Source: CAMLFJ01 sp040902305 (GTDB lineage: Bacteria > Methylomirabilota > Methylomirabilia > Rokubacteriales > CSP1-6). Taken from it: 28,022 nucleotides of DNA. The notes under the pieces were generated by a model. That model was given only the letters and a program-made list of their open reading frames with translations, was not told where the DNA came from and ran no database searches. Made by a program: the position numbers and the translations under genes. The stretch lies in assembly GCA_040902305.1 (NCBI GenBank), contig JBBDXN010000071.1:1-28022 (forward strand). The letters are read 5' to 3'. Shown here one piece after another: positions 8,109 to 16,111 of this stretch. Positions within the stretch are counted from its first letter, which is position 1. Each line of letters starts with the position of its first letter.

Positions 8109-11100
8109 CTACACCTCCCCCTTCTTCACGTTGCAGAGGAAGGCCTTGGTCTCCTGGATGTAGACCGTGGGGTCTCCCACCGTCGCGGAGAGATCGTTGG
8201 TGATGTCCCCCTTCGAGATGCCGTTGTACCCCCAGTGCCAGGGCACGCCGATCTGATGCGTCTTCTTGCCGTCGATCATGAACGGCTTGAGGCGATGGGT
8301 GACCATCGCGGTCACGTGGATCTTGCCCCGGGGGGTCGTGACGGTCACGCGCTCGCCGTTCGCGATGCCGAGCTCGGCGGCCAGCTCGTGGCTGATCTCC
8401 GCGAAGTGGGAGTGGAAGAGCTCGGCGAGCATGGGCAGGTAGCGCGACATGACCCCCGAGAGATGGTGCTCGGTGAGCCGGTACGTGGTGATCACGTAGG
8501 GATAGTCCGGCGAGCCCACCGGGGCCAGGTCGTTCTTCTGATCGGGCACGCTCCAGATCTTGGCCACCGGGTTCATCTGCTGGTTGGAGAGCAGGTTCTT
8601 GGTGGGCGACTCCACCGGCTCGTAGTGCTCCGGGAACGGCCCGTCGTTGAGCGGACCGAAGAACGCGCCCACCAGGTCGGCGCGCATGATGAACGGCTTG
8701 TCGCCGTTCTTGGCGTCGGGGGCCAGGAAGGCGTTGAAGTCGGGGACGTCGAGCCCCACCCACTTGCCCTTCTTGTCCGGCTCCTGCCCGGGGGCTTCGG
8801 GATCCCACCAGACGAGTTTCTTCCTCTCGCTCCAGGGCTTGCCCTTGAGGTCGGCGGAGGCGCGGTTGTACAGGATGCGCCGGTTGGCCGGCCAGGAGAA
8901 CCCCCAGCCGTGCGCCAGGTAGTCCTTGTCGTCGGCGGGCTTGCGCAGGTTCGACTTGTTGATGAGCTTGCCGTCGGGGCCCTCCACGATGACCCCGGTA
9001 TAGATCCAGCAGCCGCCCGCGGTCTTGCCGTCGTCGGTCATGTGACCGAAGGTGTTGAGCGCCTGCCCCTTCTTGTAGACGACCTTGCCGTCCTTGTCGG
9101 TGATCTCCTGCGTGGCGAAGCCGTTGACCTCCTTCAGCACCAGTTCCATGTCCGGCTCTTTGGGGTTGTCGCCGTACTCGAAGCTGGCGGCGAGGAAACC
9201 CTTGTCACGCTCCTTCTTGGAGCCGGCGTACAGCTTCTGCAGGCGCTTGGCGAGGCTCACGAAGAACTCGGCGTCGGAGGTGACGTCGCCGGGCGGGTTG
9301 ACCGCCTTCTCGTGCCACTGGATCAGCCGCATGGTGTTGGTCAGCGAGCCGTCCTTCTCGGCCGCCGGCGCGGCGGGCAGGAAGAACACCTCGGTCTTGA
9401 TGTCCTTCGGGCTGGCGCCGGGCGCCTTCCAGAACTCGGCGGTCTCGGTGACGAAGATGTCCTTCACCACCAGCCAGTCGAGTTTCCCCATGGCGGCCCG
9501 CGCGAGCTTGGCGTTGGGCCCGCCCACCGCCGGGTTCTGCCCGTCGGCGAGGAAGCCCTTGACGGTGCCCGTGTACATGTCCACGAAGATGTGCTGGTGG
9601 CTGTAGGCGTCGGCGGAGGCCCGCTTGGGCAGCCACTGGTAGCCGTAGTCGTTCGCGGCCGTCGCGGCGTCGCCGTAGAAGGCCTTGAGCAGGCTGACCA
9701 TGAACTTCGGCAGGTTCACCCAGTAGCCGCCCTTGGGCGTGACCTTCTCGAGGTAGGTCTTGAGGTCGGGATGCGGGTCGCGGAGCGGCATCGGCAGATA
9801 GCCCGGCAGCTCGTGGTAGAGGAGCTCGAGGTCGGTGGCCCCCTGCACGTTGGCGTGGCCGCGAAGCGCCACCACCCCGCCGCCGGGGCGCCCGATGTTC
9901 CCGAGCAGGATCTGCAGCATGCACAGCGACCGGATGTTCTGAACGCCGTTGGTGTGCTGGGTCAGGTTCAGCGCATAGGTGATGGTGCCGGTCTTCTCCG
10001 GGCCGCTGTTCTCGCAGTAGAGCTTGGCGACCTGGACGAACTTCTCCTTGGGGATGCCGCACACGCGCTCGACCATCTCGGGCGTGTAGCGGCTGTAGTG
10101 CCGCTTCAGGAGCTGGAACACGCAGTTGGGATCCCGCAGGGTGAGGTCGCGCTTGGGGTTGCCCTCGCCGTCGAGCTGGTACTTCCACGAGTCGCGCTTG
10201 TACGTCTCGGCCACGTGGGGATCGACGCCGCCCTTGCCGGTGTGCTCGAGCCCGGTGAAGAGGCCGCCCCCGTCGGTCGCGGTCTTGAACGCGGGATCGA
10301 TGAGGAACGGGGCGTTGGTGTAGTGGACGACGTAGTCCTTGAAGTAGAGGTTGTTCTCGATGGCGTAGCTGATCAGCCCGCCGAAGAACGCGATGTTGGT
10401 ACCCGACCGCAGCGGCACGTGGATGTCGGCCACCGCGCTGGTGCGCGTGAAGCGGGGATCCACGTGGATGAACTTGGCCCCCCGCTCCTTCGCCTTCATC
10501 ACCCACTGGAAACCGACCGGGTGGTTCTCCGCGAAGTTGCTGGTGGCCATGATGACGTCCGAGTTCTGGACGTCGATCAGGTTCGTCGTCATCGCGCCCC
10601 GCCCGAACGTGGTCCCCAGAGCCGGGACCGTGGCCGAGTGTCAGACTCGGGCCTGATGCTCGTGGTAGACGATGCCGAAGGTGCGGTTGAGCTTGCTGAG
10701 GAGGTAGCACTCCTCGTTGTCGATGCAGGCCGAGCCGAGGGAGGCGATGGCGTCCAGCCGGTTCACCACCACTTCCTTGCCGTCCTTGTCCTTCTCGCGC
10801 TCGATGAAGTACTTCTCCCGAGTGTCGTAGTAGCGCTTGGCGATCTGCTCGTACATCCAGTCCAGCGGCTTCTCCTCCCACGTGTCCGAGTTGGGCGCGC
10901 GGTACATCGCCTTGGTCGGCCGCATGGCGTTGTTGGAGAGCTGGATCGTCGCCGCGCCCTTTGGGCAGAGGCGGCCCAGGGTATGCGGGGTGTCCGGATG
11001 CCCCTCGATGTCGATGATCTTGTCGCCCTTGGAATACACGAGCTGGATGCAGCCGACCGCGCAGTACGGGCACACGCTCGGGTGCACCTTGGCTTCCTTG

Positions 11101-11219
11101 ATCTTCAGCGTGGTGGCGGCCGCCTGGACCGGCTTCAGGTCGAGGGCCGCGGTGCCGACCGCCACGCCAGCGCCGGTCGACCCCGTGTACTTGAGGAAAT
11201 CCCGCCGCGAAAGGCTCAT
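8109..11219 (-). CDS. fdhA: Selenocysteine-containing formate dehydrogenase catalytic (alpha) subunit, FdnG/FdoG type
   Basis: It oxidises formate to CO2 at a bis-MGD molybdenum or tungsten centre, probably on the outer face of the membrane. Two open frames (192 and 827 codons) are one gene joined in frame through TGA at 10641-10643. The junction reads EHQARV-Sec-HSATVPAL, matching the Sec196 region of E. coli FdnG and followed by the conserved TFGRGAMT. Counting Sec as residue 193 the product has 1036 residues; FdnG has about 1015. The N-terminus has a Tat signal (SRRDFLK, then a hydrophobic stretch). Cys50, Cys53, Cys57 and Cys85 bind one [4Fe-4S] cluster. The C-terminal molybdopterin dinucleotide-binding domain is complete. 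GAGGTG precedes the ATG. Treating this as two genes or a pseudogene would be wrong: conservation continues directly across the TGA. Confidence 0.96.
10611..10643 (-). promoter_or_regulatory. Bacterial SECIS-like hairpin with the Sec TGA codon
   Basis: Directly after the in-frame TGA (10643-10641) the minus strand forms a perfect 6-bp stem, GGTCCC (10629-10624) with GGGACC (10616-10611), around the loop GGCTCTG. The loop begins 17 bases after TGA and starts with two G residues. That meets the usual description of bacterial SECIS elements: a loop about 16-37 bases from UGA with a G in its first two positions. It would recruit SelB with Sec-tRNA. The fold was drawn by eye. Confidence 0.85.
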
Positions 11220-11296
11220 GGCGACACCTCGTTGTGGGTGGAGCTCCGTCTACGGCTCGTGAATGCTTTCTCTTGCATCCGCCGCTAGTTGCGGGG

Positions 11297-11325
11297 ATTC
11301 TAGGAGGCGGTCAGACCAGAGTCAA
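11297..11325 (-). promoter_or_regulatory. Sigma70-like promoter of the fdhA operon
   Basis: TTGACT (11325-11320, 5/6 match) and TAGAAT (11302-11297, 5/6 match) are separated by exactly 17 bases on the minus strand. They lie in the 123-base gap between the FCD-like gene and fdhA, about 78 bases before the fdhA ATG. I see no clear terminator in this gap, so read-through from the biosynthetic run upstream is also possible. Confidence 0.7.
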
Positions 11326-11342
11326 GGAAATCGTTCCCGGCC

Positions 11343-11693
11343 TCAGCCCTCGTCTCCACGCCCCAGATGTGCGCGGTCCTTGACGTAGAGCTCGTACCGG
11401 ACGCGGATCAATGCCTCGGCGTCCCCGGCCCGCCCGGCTTCGAGGGCCTCCATGATCTCCCGCTGGTGCCGGACCTCGACGATGGCTCCCCCCAGCACGG
11501 GGTCGTAGTAGCGGCTCAGCTCCCGCAGGACCTGTCGGGCACGGGGGAGGTTGCCGAGGTCGCCCAGGAGCTCCCGGATGAGGACCAGGGCGTGGTCCTC
11601 GCGCTTCCTGGCCTTGAAGCCCTTCCCGCGGGCCTCTCCGCCTTCCGGCGGGGAGCCGCCCCCAGGCGGCGGACCGCCCTGCTCCGGCCTCAT
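11343..11693 (-). CDS. Small FCD-like helical protein without DNA-binding domain
   Basis: A protein of 116 residues that I cannot assign firmly. The first 30 residues are low in complexity and rich in Gly, Pro, Glu and Arg. Residues 31-112 are predicted helical. RHQREIMEALEAGRAGDAEALIRVRYELYV resembles the last two helices of the FCD ligand-binding domain of FadR-type regulators (pattern H-x-x-I-x-x-A-L-x-x-G-D-A-E-A). No helix-turn-helix precedes it. The ATG overlaps the truA stop as ATGA, so it is probably translated; the longer open frame to 11807 lies in truA and is unlikely. The fdhA promoter starts 18 bases downstream. It could be a relic of a GntR regulator or a stand-alone ligand-binding or dimerising protein. 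Confidence 0.6.
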   Translation of the reverse strand: MRPEQGGPPPGGGSPPEGGEARGKGFKARKREDHALVLIRELLGDLGNLPRARQVLRELSRYYDPVLGGAIVEVRHQREIMEALEAGRAGDAEALIRVRYELYVKDRAHLGRGDEG

Positions 11694-12472
11694 CGGTGCC
11701 CGGCGGCCTCGGGCCCGTACAGGACGCGCACCAGCGTCAGTCCCCGGGCCGGCGCGGTGGGACCGGCAAGCTTCCGGTCGCGGCCGTCCACGACCTGGGT
11801 GATCCATCCGGGCGGGCGGGCGCCGCGGCCGATCTCGACGAGGCTCCCCACGATGTTCCGGACCATGTGATGGAGAAAGCTGTCGGCCGAGAGGCAGATC
11901 GCGACGCGCTGCCGCCGAGCCACGACCCGCGCCGAGGCGATGGTACAGATGGGCGTGCGATCGCGACCCGCCGCCGCGCAGAAGGCGCTGAAGTCGTGCT
12001 TGCCGCGCAGGGTCGCGAGCCCGGCCGCCATCGCGGGGACGTCGAGTGGGAACGGGGCGTGCCAGGCGTAGCGCCGCCGGAACGGATCGGCCTGGTGCGC
12101 GACGTCGATCAGGTAGGCGTAGCGCTTGCCGCGCGCCCAGCGGCGGGCGTCGAAGCCGGGCGGCGCGTCGCGGACGTCCTGGACGCGCACCGAGGGGGGC
12201 AGCAGAGCATTGAGCGCGCGGTGGAGCGCCGGGAGCGGGATCGGGGAGACGGTCGTGAAGCTGGCCACCTGGCGGAGCGCGTGCACGCCGGCGTCGGTGC
12301 GGCTCGCGCCGGTGATCTTCACGGGCGCGCCCAGCACCCGCGCCGCGGCCGCCATCAGGAGCCCCTGCACCGTCGCGAGCCCCGGCTGGACCTGCCAGCC
12401 GTGCAGCTCCGAGCCCTCGTAGGCGAGCGTGAGCCGGACGGTGCGCCCACTTTCTCGGCTGACGGTCGTCAG
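11690..12472 (-). CDS. truA: tRNA pseudouridine(38-40) synthase, with apparent CTG start
   Basis: It converts uridines 38, 39 and 40 in the anticodon arm of many tRNAs to pseudouridine. The coding frame shows LTLAYEGSELHGWQVQPG, the catalytic motif GASRTDAGVHA, KRYAYLID and FLHHMVRNIVGSLVEIGRG. No ATG, GTG or TTG lies in frame near the expected start. The frame begins sensibly at a CTG (12472-12470) that overlaps the asd stop as CTGA, matching the NTGA overlaps seen elsewhere in the window. With that start the product has 260 residues and the catalytic aspartate falls at residue 60, the same number as in E. coli. A sequencing error is the alternative. Its stop overlaps the FCD-like gene as ATGA. 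Confidence 0.93.
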   Translation of the reverse strand: MTTVSRESGRTVRLTLAYEGSELHGWQVQPGLATVQGLLMAAAARVLGAPVKITGASRTDAGVHALRQVASFTTVSPIPLPALHRALNALLPPSVRVQDVRDAPPGFDARRWARGKRYAYLIDVAHQADPFRRRYAWHAPFPLDVPAMAAGLATLRGKHDFSAFCAAAGRDRTPICTIASARVVARRQRVAICLSADSFLHHMVRNIVGSLVEIGRGARPPGWITQVVDGRDRKLAGPTAPARGLTLVRVLYGPEAAGHR

Positions 12473-13473
12473 CGGATCAACAGCTCGGCGATCTGGATGC
12501 CGTTCAGGGCGGCGCCCTTCCGGAGCTGATCGCCCACCACCCAGAAGTTGAGCCCGTTCGGCAGCGAGAGGTCCTCGCGGACGCGCCCCACGTAGCAATC
12601 GTCCTGCCCTTCCACCCCGATCGGCATCGGGTAGCGGTTCTCGGCGGGCTCGTCCCAGAGCTTGAGTCCGGGGAAGCCCGCGAACGCCTCGCGCGCCCGC
12701 TCGCGGCTCAGCTTGGTCTCGGTCTCCGCGTTGACCGCCACCGAGTGGGCGGTGAAGACGGGCACCCGCACCGTGGTGGGCGAGATCGGCAGATCCGGCA
12801 GCTCGAGGATCTTGCGCACCTCGTTCACCAGCTTGATCTCCTCGCCGGTATAACCGTCGGCCCCGAACCTGTCGATGTGCGGGATGACGTTGAACGCGAT
12901 CTGGTGCTGGAAGACCCGGGGGGTGATCGCTTCGCCCCGGGCCCACGCGAGCGTCTGGCTGCGCAGCTCGTCCACTCCGTTGACGCCGGCGCCCGAGACG
13001 GCCTGAAAGCTGGTCGCGACCACCCGGCGTAGCCGGCCGGCATCGTGGAGCGGCTTGAGCGGCATCACGGTGACGATGCTCGTGCAGTTGGGGCACGCCA
13101 CGATGCCGCGGTGCCCGCGCACCGCGTGGGCGTTGATCTCCGGCACCACCAGCGGCACCTGCGGGTCCATGCGGAAGGCGCTGGACTTGTCGACCACGAT
13201 CGCGCCGGCCTGCACGGCCAGGGGGGCGTACTCCTTCGCCTGTGCTGCGCCCGCCGAGAACAGCGCGATCTCCACGCCCTTGAACGCGCCGGGCCCGATC
13301 TGCTCGACGCGCACCGCCTCGCCCTTGAAGGTGACGGTCTTGCCCGCCGAGCGCGCCGAGGCGAACGCGCGCAGCTCCCGCACCGGGAACTTGCGCTCCT
13401 CGAGGATCCGGAGCGTGGTCTGCCCGACCGCGCCCGTCACGCCGACCACCGCCACCACCATCCCTGATGCCAT
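12469..13473 (-). CDS. asd: Aspartate-semialdehyde dehydrogenase
   Basis: It reduces aspartyl phosphate to aspartate semialdehyde with NADPH, the branch point to lysine, diaminopimelate, threonine, methionine and isoleucine. The 334-residue protein opens with the Rossmann motif VAVVGVTGAVGQTTLRIL. The catalytic cysteine is residue 130 in CPNCTSIVTVMPLKPL, and the substrate-binding SGAGVNGVDEL and the conserved HSVAVNAETE follow. An AGGAG ribosome-binding site lies about 11 bases before the ATG. It sits 29 bases after leuB, and its stop overlaps the apparent truA start. Identification is secure. Confidence 0.97.
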   Translation of the reverse strand: MASGMVVAVVGVTGAVGQTTLRILEERKFPVRELRAFASARSAGKTVTFKGEAVRVEQIGPGAFKGVEIALFSAGAAQAKEYAPLAVQAGAIVVDKSSAFRMDPQVPLVVPEINAHAVRGHRGIVACPNCTSIVTVMPLKPLHDAGRLRRVVATSFQAVSGAGVNGVDELRSQTLAWARGEAITPRVFQHQIAFNVIPHIDRFGADGYTGEEIKLVNEVRKILELPDLPISPTTVRVPVFTAHSVAVNAETETKLSRERAREAFAGFPGLKLWDEPAENRYPMPIGVEGQDDCYVGRVREDLSLPNGLNFWVVGDQLRKGAALNGIQIAELLIR

Positions 13474-13502
13474 TGCTAAGAGTCTCCTATCTATCCAGCC
13501 GT

Positions 13503-14597
13503 CTAGTATGACTTCTCTACCTCTCCAGCGATCAGGTCACCCATCTCCGTGGTGCCGACCAGCTTGGTGCCGGCCGAGTGGATGTCCCGCGTCCGGTGCC
13601 CTCCCTCCAGCACGCGCAGGACCGCCGCGTCCACGCGATCGGCGTCGGCTCCGCGCTCGAGCGAGTAGCGGAGCAGCATGGACACGGACAGGATCGCGGC
13701 GATCGGATTGGCCACCCCCTGGCCCGCGATGTCGGGCGCGGTGCCGTGCACGGGCTCGTAGAGACCCATGCGGCCGCCCCGGCCGCCCAGGCTGGCCGAG
13801 GGGAGCATGCCCATGGACCCGGCCAGGATCGCCGCCTCGTCCGAGAGGATGTCCCCGAAGGTGTTCTCGGTGACGATCGTATCGAAGTGGGTGGGCTTGT
13901 GCACGAGCGCCATCGCGCAGTTGTCCACCAGCACGTGCTCGAGCTGCACCTGGGGGTAGTCCTTCGCGACGCGCGTCACCACCTCCCGCCAGAGCTGCGA
14001 TACCACCAGCACGTTGGCCTTGTCCACCGAGGCGAGGCGCTTCCGGCGCTTCATGGCCACGTCGAACGCGGCGCGCGCAACCCGCTCGATCTCTCGAGAG
14101 GTGTAGGCCATGGTGTTGACCGCGCGCGCGCCGCCGTCCGCGAACTCCTCGCGCCCGCGGGGCTCGCCGAAGTAGAGCCCGCCGGTGAGCTCGCGGATCA
14201 CCATGATGTCGGTCCCCTCGACCACCGACCGCTTCAGCGGCGAGGCGTCCACCAGCATGGGGAAGCAGGTGGCCGGACGCAGGTTCGCGAAGAGATCGAG
14301 TTCCTTGCGGATGCCGAGCAGCCCGCGCTCGGGCCGTTGCTCCTGCGGCAGCGTGTCCCACTTGGGGCCGCCCACCGCCCCGAAGAGGATCGCGTGGGCC
14401 TGCTCGCACAGCGCCAGGGTGGCGGGCGGCAGGGGGGTGCCGGCGGCATCGATGGCGGAGCCGCCGATCAGCGCGGTCTCAAACTCGAGCCCGATCCCGG
14501 CGGCCCGGCCGACGAGCTCCAGGATCCGCTGCGCCTGCGGCGTGACCTCCTGCCCGATGCCGTCACCGGGCAGCACTGCGATCTTGTAGGTGGCCAT
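13503..14597 (-). CDS. leuB: 3-isopropylmalate dehydrogenase
   Basis: It oxidatively decarboxylates 3-isopropylmalate with NAD+ in leucine synthesis. The 364-residue protein has the N-terminal IAVLPGDGIGQEVTPQA, the substrate loop RELTGGLYFGEPRG, the metal-binding NTFGDILSDEAAILAGS and the NAD-binding HGTAPDIAGQGVANP, all family signatures that separate it from isocitrate dehydrogenase. The ATG lies 2 bases after the pssA stop. Related clusters in other bacteria often carry leuA and sometimes leuCD between pssA and leuB; none is present here, so the isopropylmalate synthase and isomerase must be encoded elsewhere. Confidence 0.97.
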   Translation of the reverse strand: MATYKIAVLPGDGIGQEVTPQAQRILELVGRAAGIGLEFETALIGGSAIDAAGTPLPPATLALCEQAHAILFGAVGGPKWDTLPQEQRPERGLLGIRKELDLFANLRPATCFPMLVDASPLKRSVVEGTDIMVIRELTGGLYFGEPRGREEFADGGARAVNTMAYTSREIERVARAAFDVAMKRRKRLASVDKANVLVVSQLWREVVTRVAKDYPQVQLEHVLVDNCAMALVHKPTHFDTIVTENTFGDILSDEAAILAGSMGMLPSASLGGRGGRMGLYEPVHGTAPDIAGQGVANPIAAILSVSMLLRYSLERGADADRVDAAVLRVLEGGHRTRDIHSAGTKLVGTTEMGDLIAGEVEKSY

Positions 14598-14599
14598 GC

Positions 14600-15460
14600 T
14601 CAGATCCTCTGGTCCCGCTCGGACGAGTCCCCCGGCTCCCGCTCCGCCGGCAGCGCGGGGGACGGGGCAACCGGAAGCGCCGCCCCGACGATCATGTCGC
14701 GGCGCCGGGCCCACAACGGGCGGGTCGGGCCGCTCAGGGCGTAGGCGAAGAAGAGCACGAACAGGAACCACTGCGGATGCGTGGCGACGATCAGCACCCC
14801 AAGCACGACCAGCACCAGCACGCCGGCGGGGCGGCGGCGGGCGAAATCGATCTCCTTGAAGCTGTAGTACCGGAACGTGGTCACCATCAGGATCGCCACC
14901 AGATAGGTCCCGGCCGCGATGGCCGCCCCGAGCCAGCGCGGGATCTCGTCGTCGCCCAGCAGCAGCACCACCGAGGCCACCACGCCGGCGGCGGCCGGGA
15001 TGGGCAGCCCGACGAAGTACCGCTTGTCGGTCACGCCCGCGTAGACGTTGAAGCGGGCGAGGCGAAGGGCCCCGCAGATCGCGAAGAGGAACGCGCCCAG
15101 CCAGGCGGCGCGGCCCAGCGGGGCCAGCGCCATGGAGTAGAGCACGAAGGCGGGCGCCACCCCGAAGGACACGACGTCGGCGAGCGAGTCGAACTCCACG
15201 CCGAACTGGCTGGTGGTCTTGGTGAGGCGCGCCACCTTGCCGTCGAGCATGTCCATGACCATGCCCACGAAGATCGACACCGCCGCTTCGGTGAAGCGCG
15301 ACTGCGAGGCGAGCACCAGGGCCAGGAACCCGCAGAAGAGGTTGCCGGTCGTCAGGAGGCTCGGCAGGAGAAAGATCCCGCGCCGCGGCTGCTGGCGCAG
15401 CTCCTGCCACTTCCGCCGACGCGGCCCGCGGCCCGCGTCGCTTCCGTGTCGCCGTCTCAT
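14600..15460 (-). CDS. pssA: CDP-diacylglycerol-serine O-phosphatidyltransferase (phosphatidylserine synthase)
   Basis: A membrane enzyme that joins CDP-diacylglycerol and serine to phosphatidylserine. The 286-residue product starts with an Arg-rich tail, then LLTTGNLFCGFLALV. It carries the CDP-alcohol phosphatidyltransferase motif DG-x2-AR-x8-G-x3-D-x3-D as DGKVARLTKTTSQFGVEFD followed by SLADVVSFG, and has about eight hydrophobic segments. The C-terminus is a hydrophilic extension after ALSGPTRPLWARRRD. The ATG overlaps the psd stop as ATGA, so it pairs with the decarboxylase of the same pathway. An in-frame start far upstream at 15619 lies within psd and is rejected. Confidence 0.95.
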   Translation of the reverse strand: MRRRHGSDAGRGPRRRKWQELRQQPRRGIFLLPSLLTTGNLFCGFLALVLASQSRFTEAAVSIFVGMVMDMLDGKVARLTKTTSQFGVEFDSLADVVSFGVAPAFVLYSMALAPLGRAAWLGAFLFAICGALRLARFNVYAGVTDKRYFVGLPIPAAAGVVASVVLLLGDDEIPRWLGAAIAAGTYLVAILMVTTFRYYSFKEIDFARRRPAGVLVLVVLGVLIVATHPQWFLFVLFFAYALSGPTRPLWARRRDMIVGAALPVAPSPALPAEREPGDSSERDQRI

Positions 15461-16083
15461 CGCAGCACCCCCATGACCGATTCTCCGCCCTTCACCCGAT
15501 CCCCCACCCGCACCCGCAGCTCGGTGCCCCGGGGCACGATCAGGTCCGTCCGCGACCCGAAGCGAATCAACCCGTACCGCTCGCCGGGCTGCAGGGCATC
15601 GCCGGGACGCGCCCGGCACACGATGCGGCGGGCCAGCACCCCGGAGATCTGGGTCACGGTGACCCGGGCCCGCTCACCCTCGACGCCCATCACGCAGCGC
15701 TCGTTCTGCTCCGACGCCTCCGGCCGGTAGGCCGCGAGGAAGCGGCCCGCCACGTACTCCACGCTCTTCACCAGGCCGCCGATCGGCGCGCGGTTGACGT
15801 GCACGTCGAGCGGCGAGAGGAAGATGGACAGCCGCACCGCCGGCCCGACCCACGGATCCACCGCCTCGGTGACCACCATCACGCGCCCGTCCGCGGGGGC
15901 CAGCACCGCCCCCGGCAGGCTCGGCCCCGTCCGCTCCGGATCCCGGAAGAAGCCCAGGAAGGCCAGGGCCACGACCCCGAGGATCGTCGCAGCCACCCCC
16001 CAGCCCATCCAGGTCATGATACATGCGGCCGCCGCGGGTGGCAGGATGAACGGCCAACCCTCGGCGGCTACCGGAACGCGCAC
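15457..16083 (-). CDS. psd: Phosphatidylserine decarboxylase proenzyme, short form
   Basis: It decarboxylates phosphatidylserine to phosphatidylethanolamine. The 208-residue protein is the short (archaeal/Bacteroidetes-like) form. The sequence has a membrane-associated N-terminus, APADGRVMVV, the conserved LSPLDVHVNRAPIGG and a self-cleavage site in RFGSRTD, where Ser near residue 177 should become the pyruvoyl prosthetic group and split the chain into beta and short alpha chains. The start is a GTG at 16083, chosen because the family typically begins a few residues before EGWPFILPP. It is 28 bases after ilvC and overlaps pssA. Confidence 0.94.
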   Translation of the reverse strand: MRVPVAAEGWPFILPPAAAACIMTWMGWGVAATILGVVALAFLGFFRDPERTGPSLPGAVLAPADGRVMVVTEAVDPWVGPAVRLSIFLSPLDVHVNRAPIGGLVKSVEYVAGRFLAAYRPEASEQNERCVMGVEGERARVTVTQISGVLARRIVCRARPGDALQPGERYGLIRFGSRTDLIVPRGTELRVRVGDRVKGGESVMGVLR

Positions 16084-16111
16084 TCGACGCTCCGCGGGAC
16101 CGCGGGTCGGA

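Noticed and set aside
10593..10643. Nonsense mutation or frameshift that would make fdhA a pseudogene
   Set aside because: The frame is continuous across TGA, the residues on both sides match the Sec site of FdnG-type enzymes, and a SECIS-like hairpin follows.
8235..11288. A 1017-codon open frame on the plus strand opposite fdhA
   Set aside because: It is the antisense shadow of a GC-rich gene: His-, Val-, Gly- and Arg-rich with no recognisable motif, while the minus strand encodes a clear FDH. Similar plus-strand frames at 497-2173, 2750-4849, 19786-22431 and 23475-25490 were rejected for the same reason.
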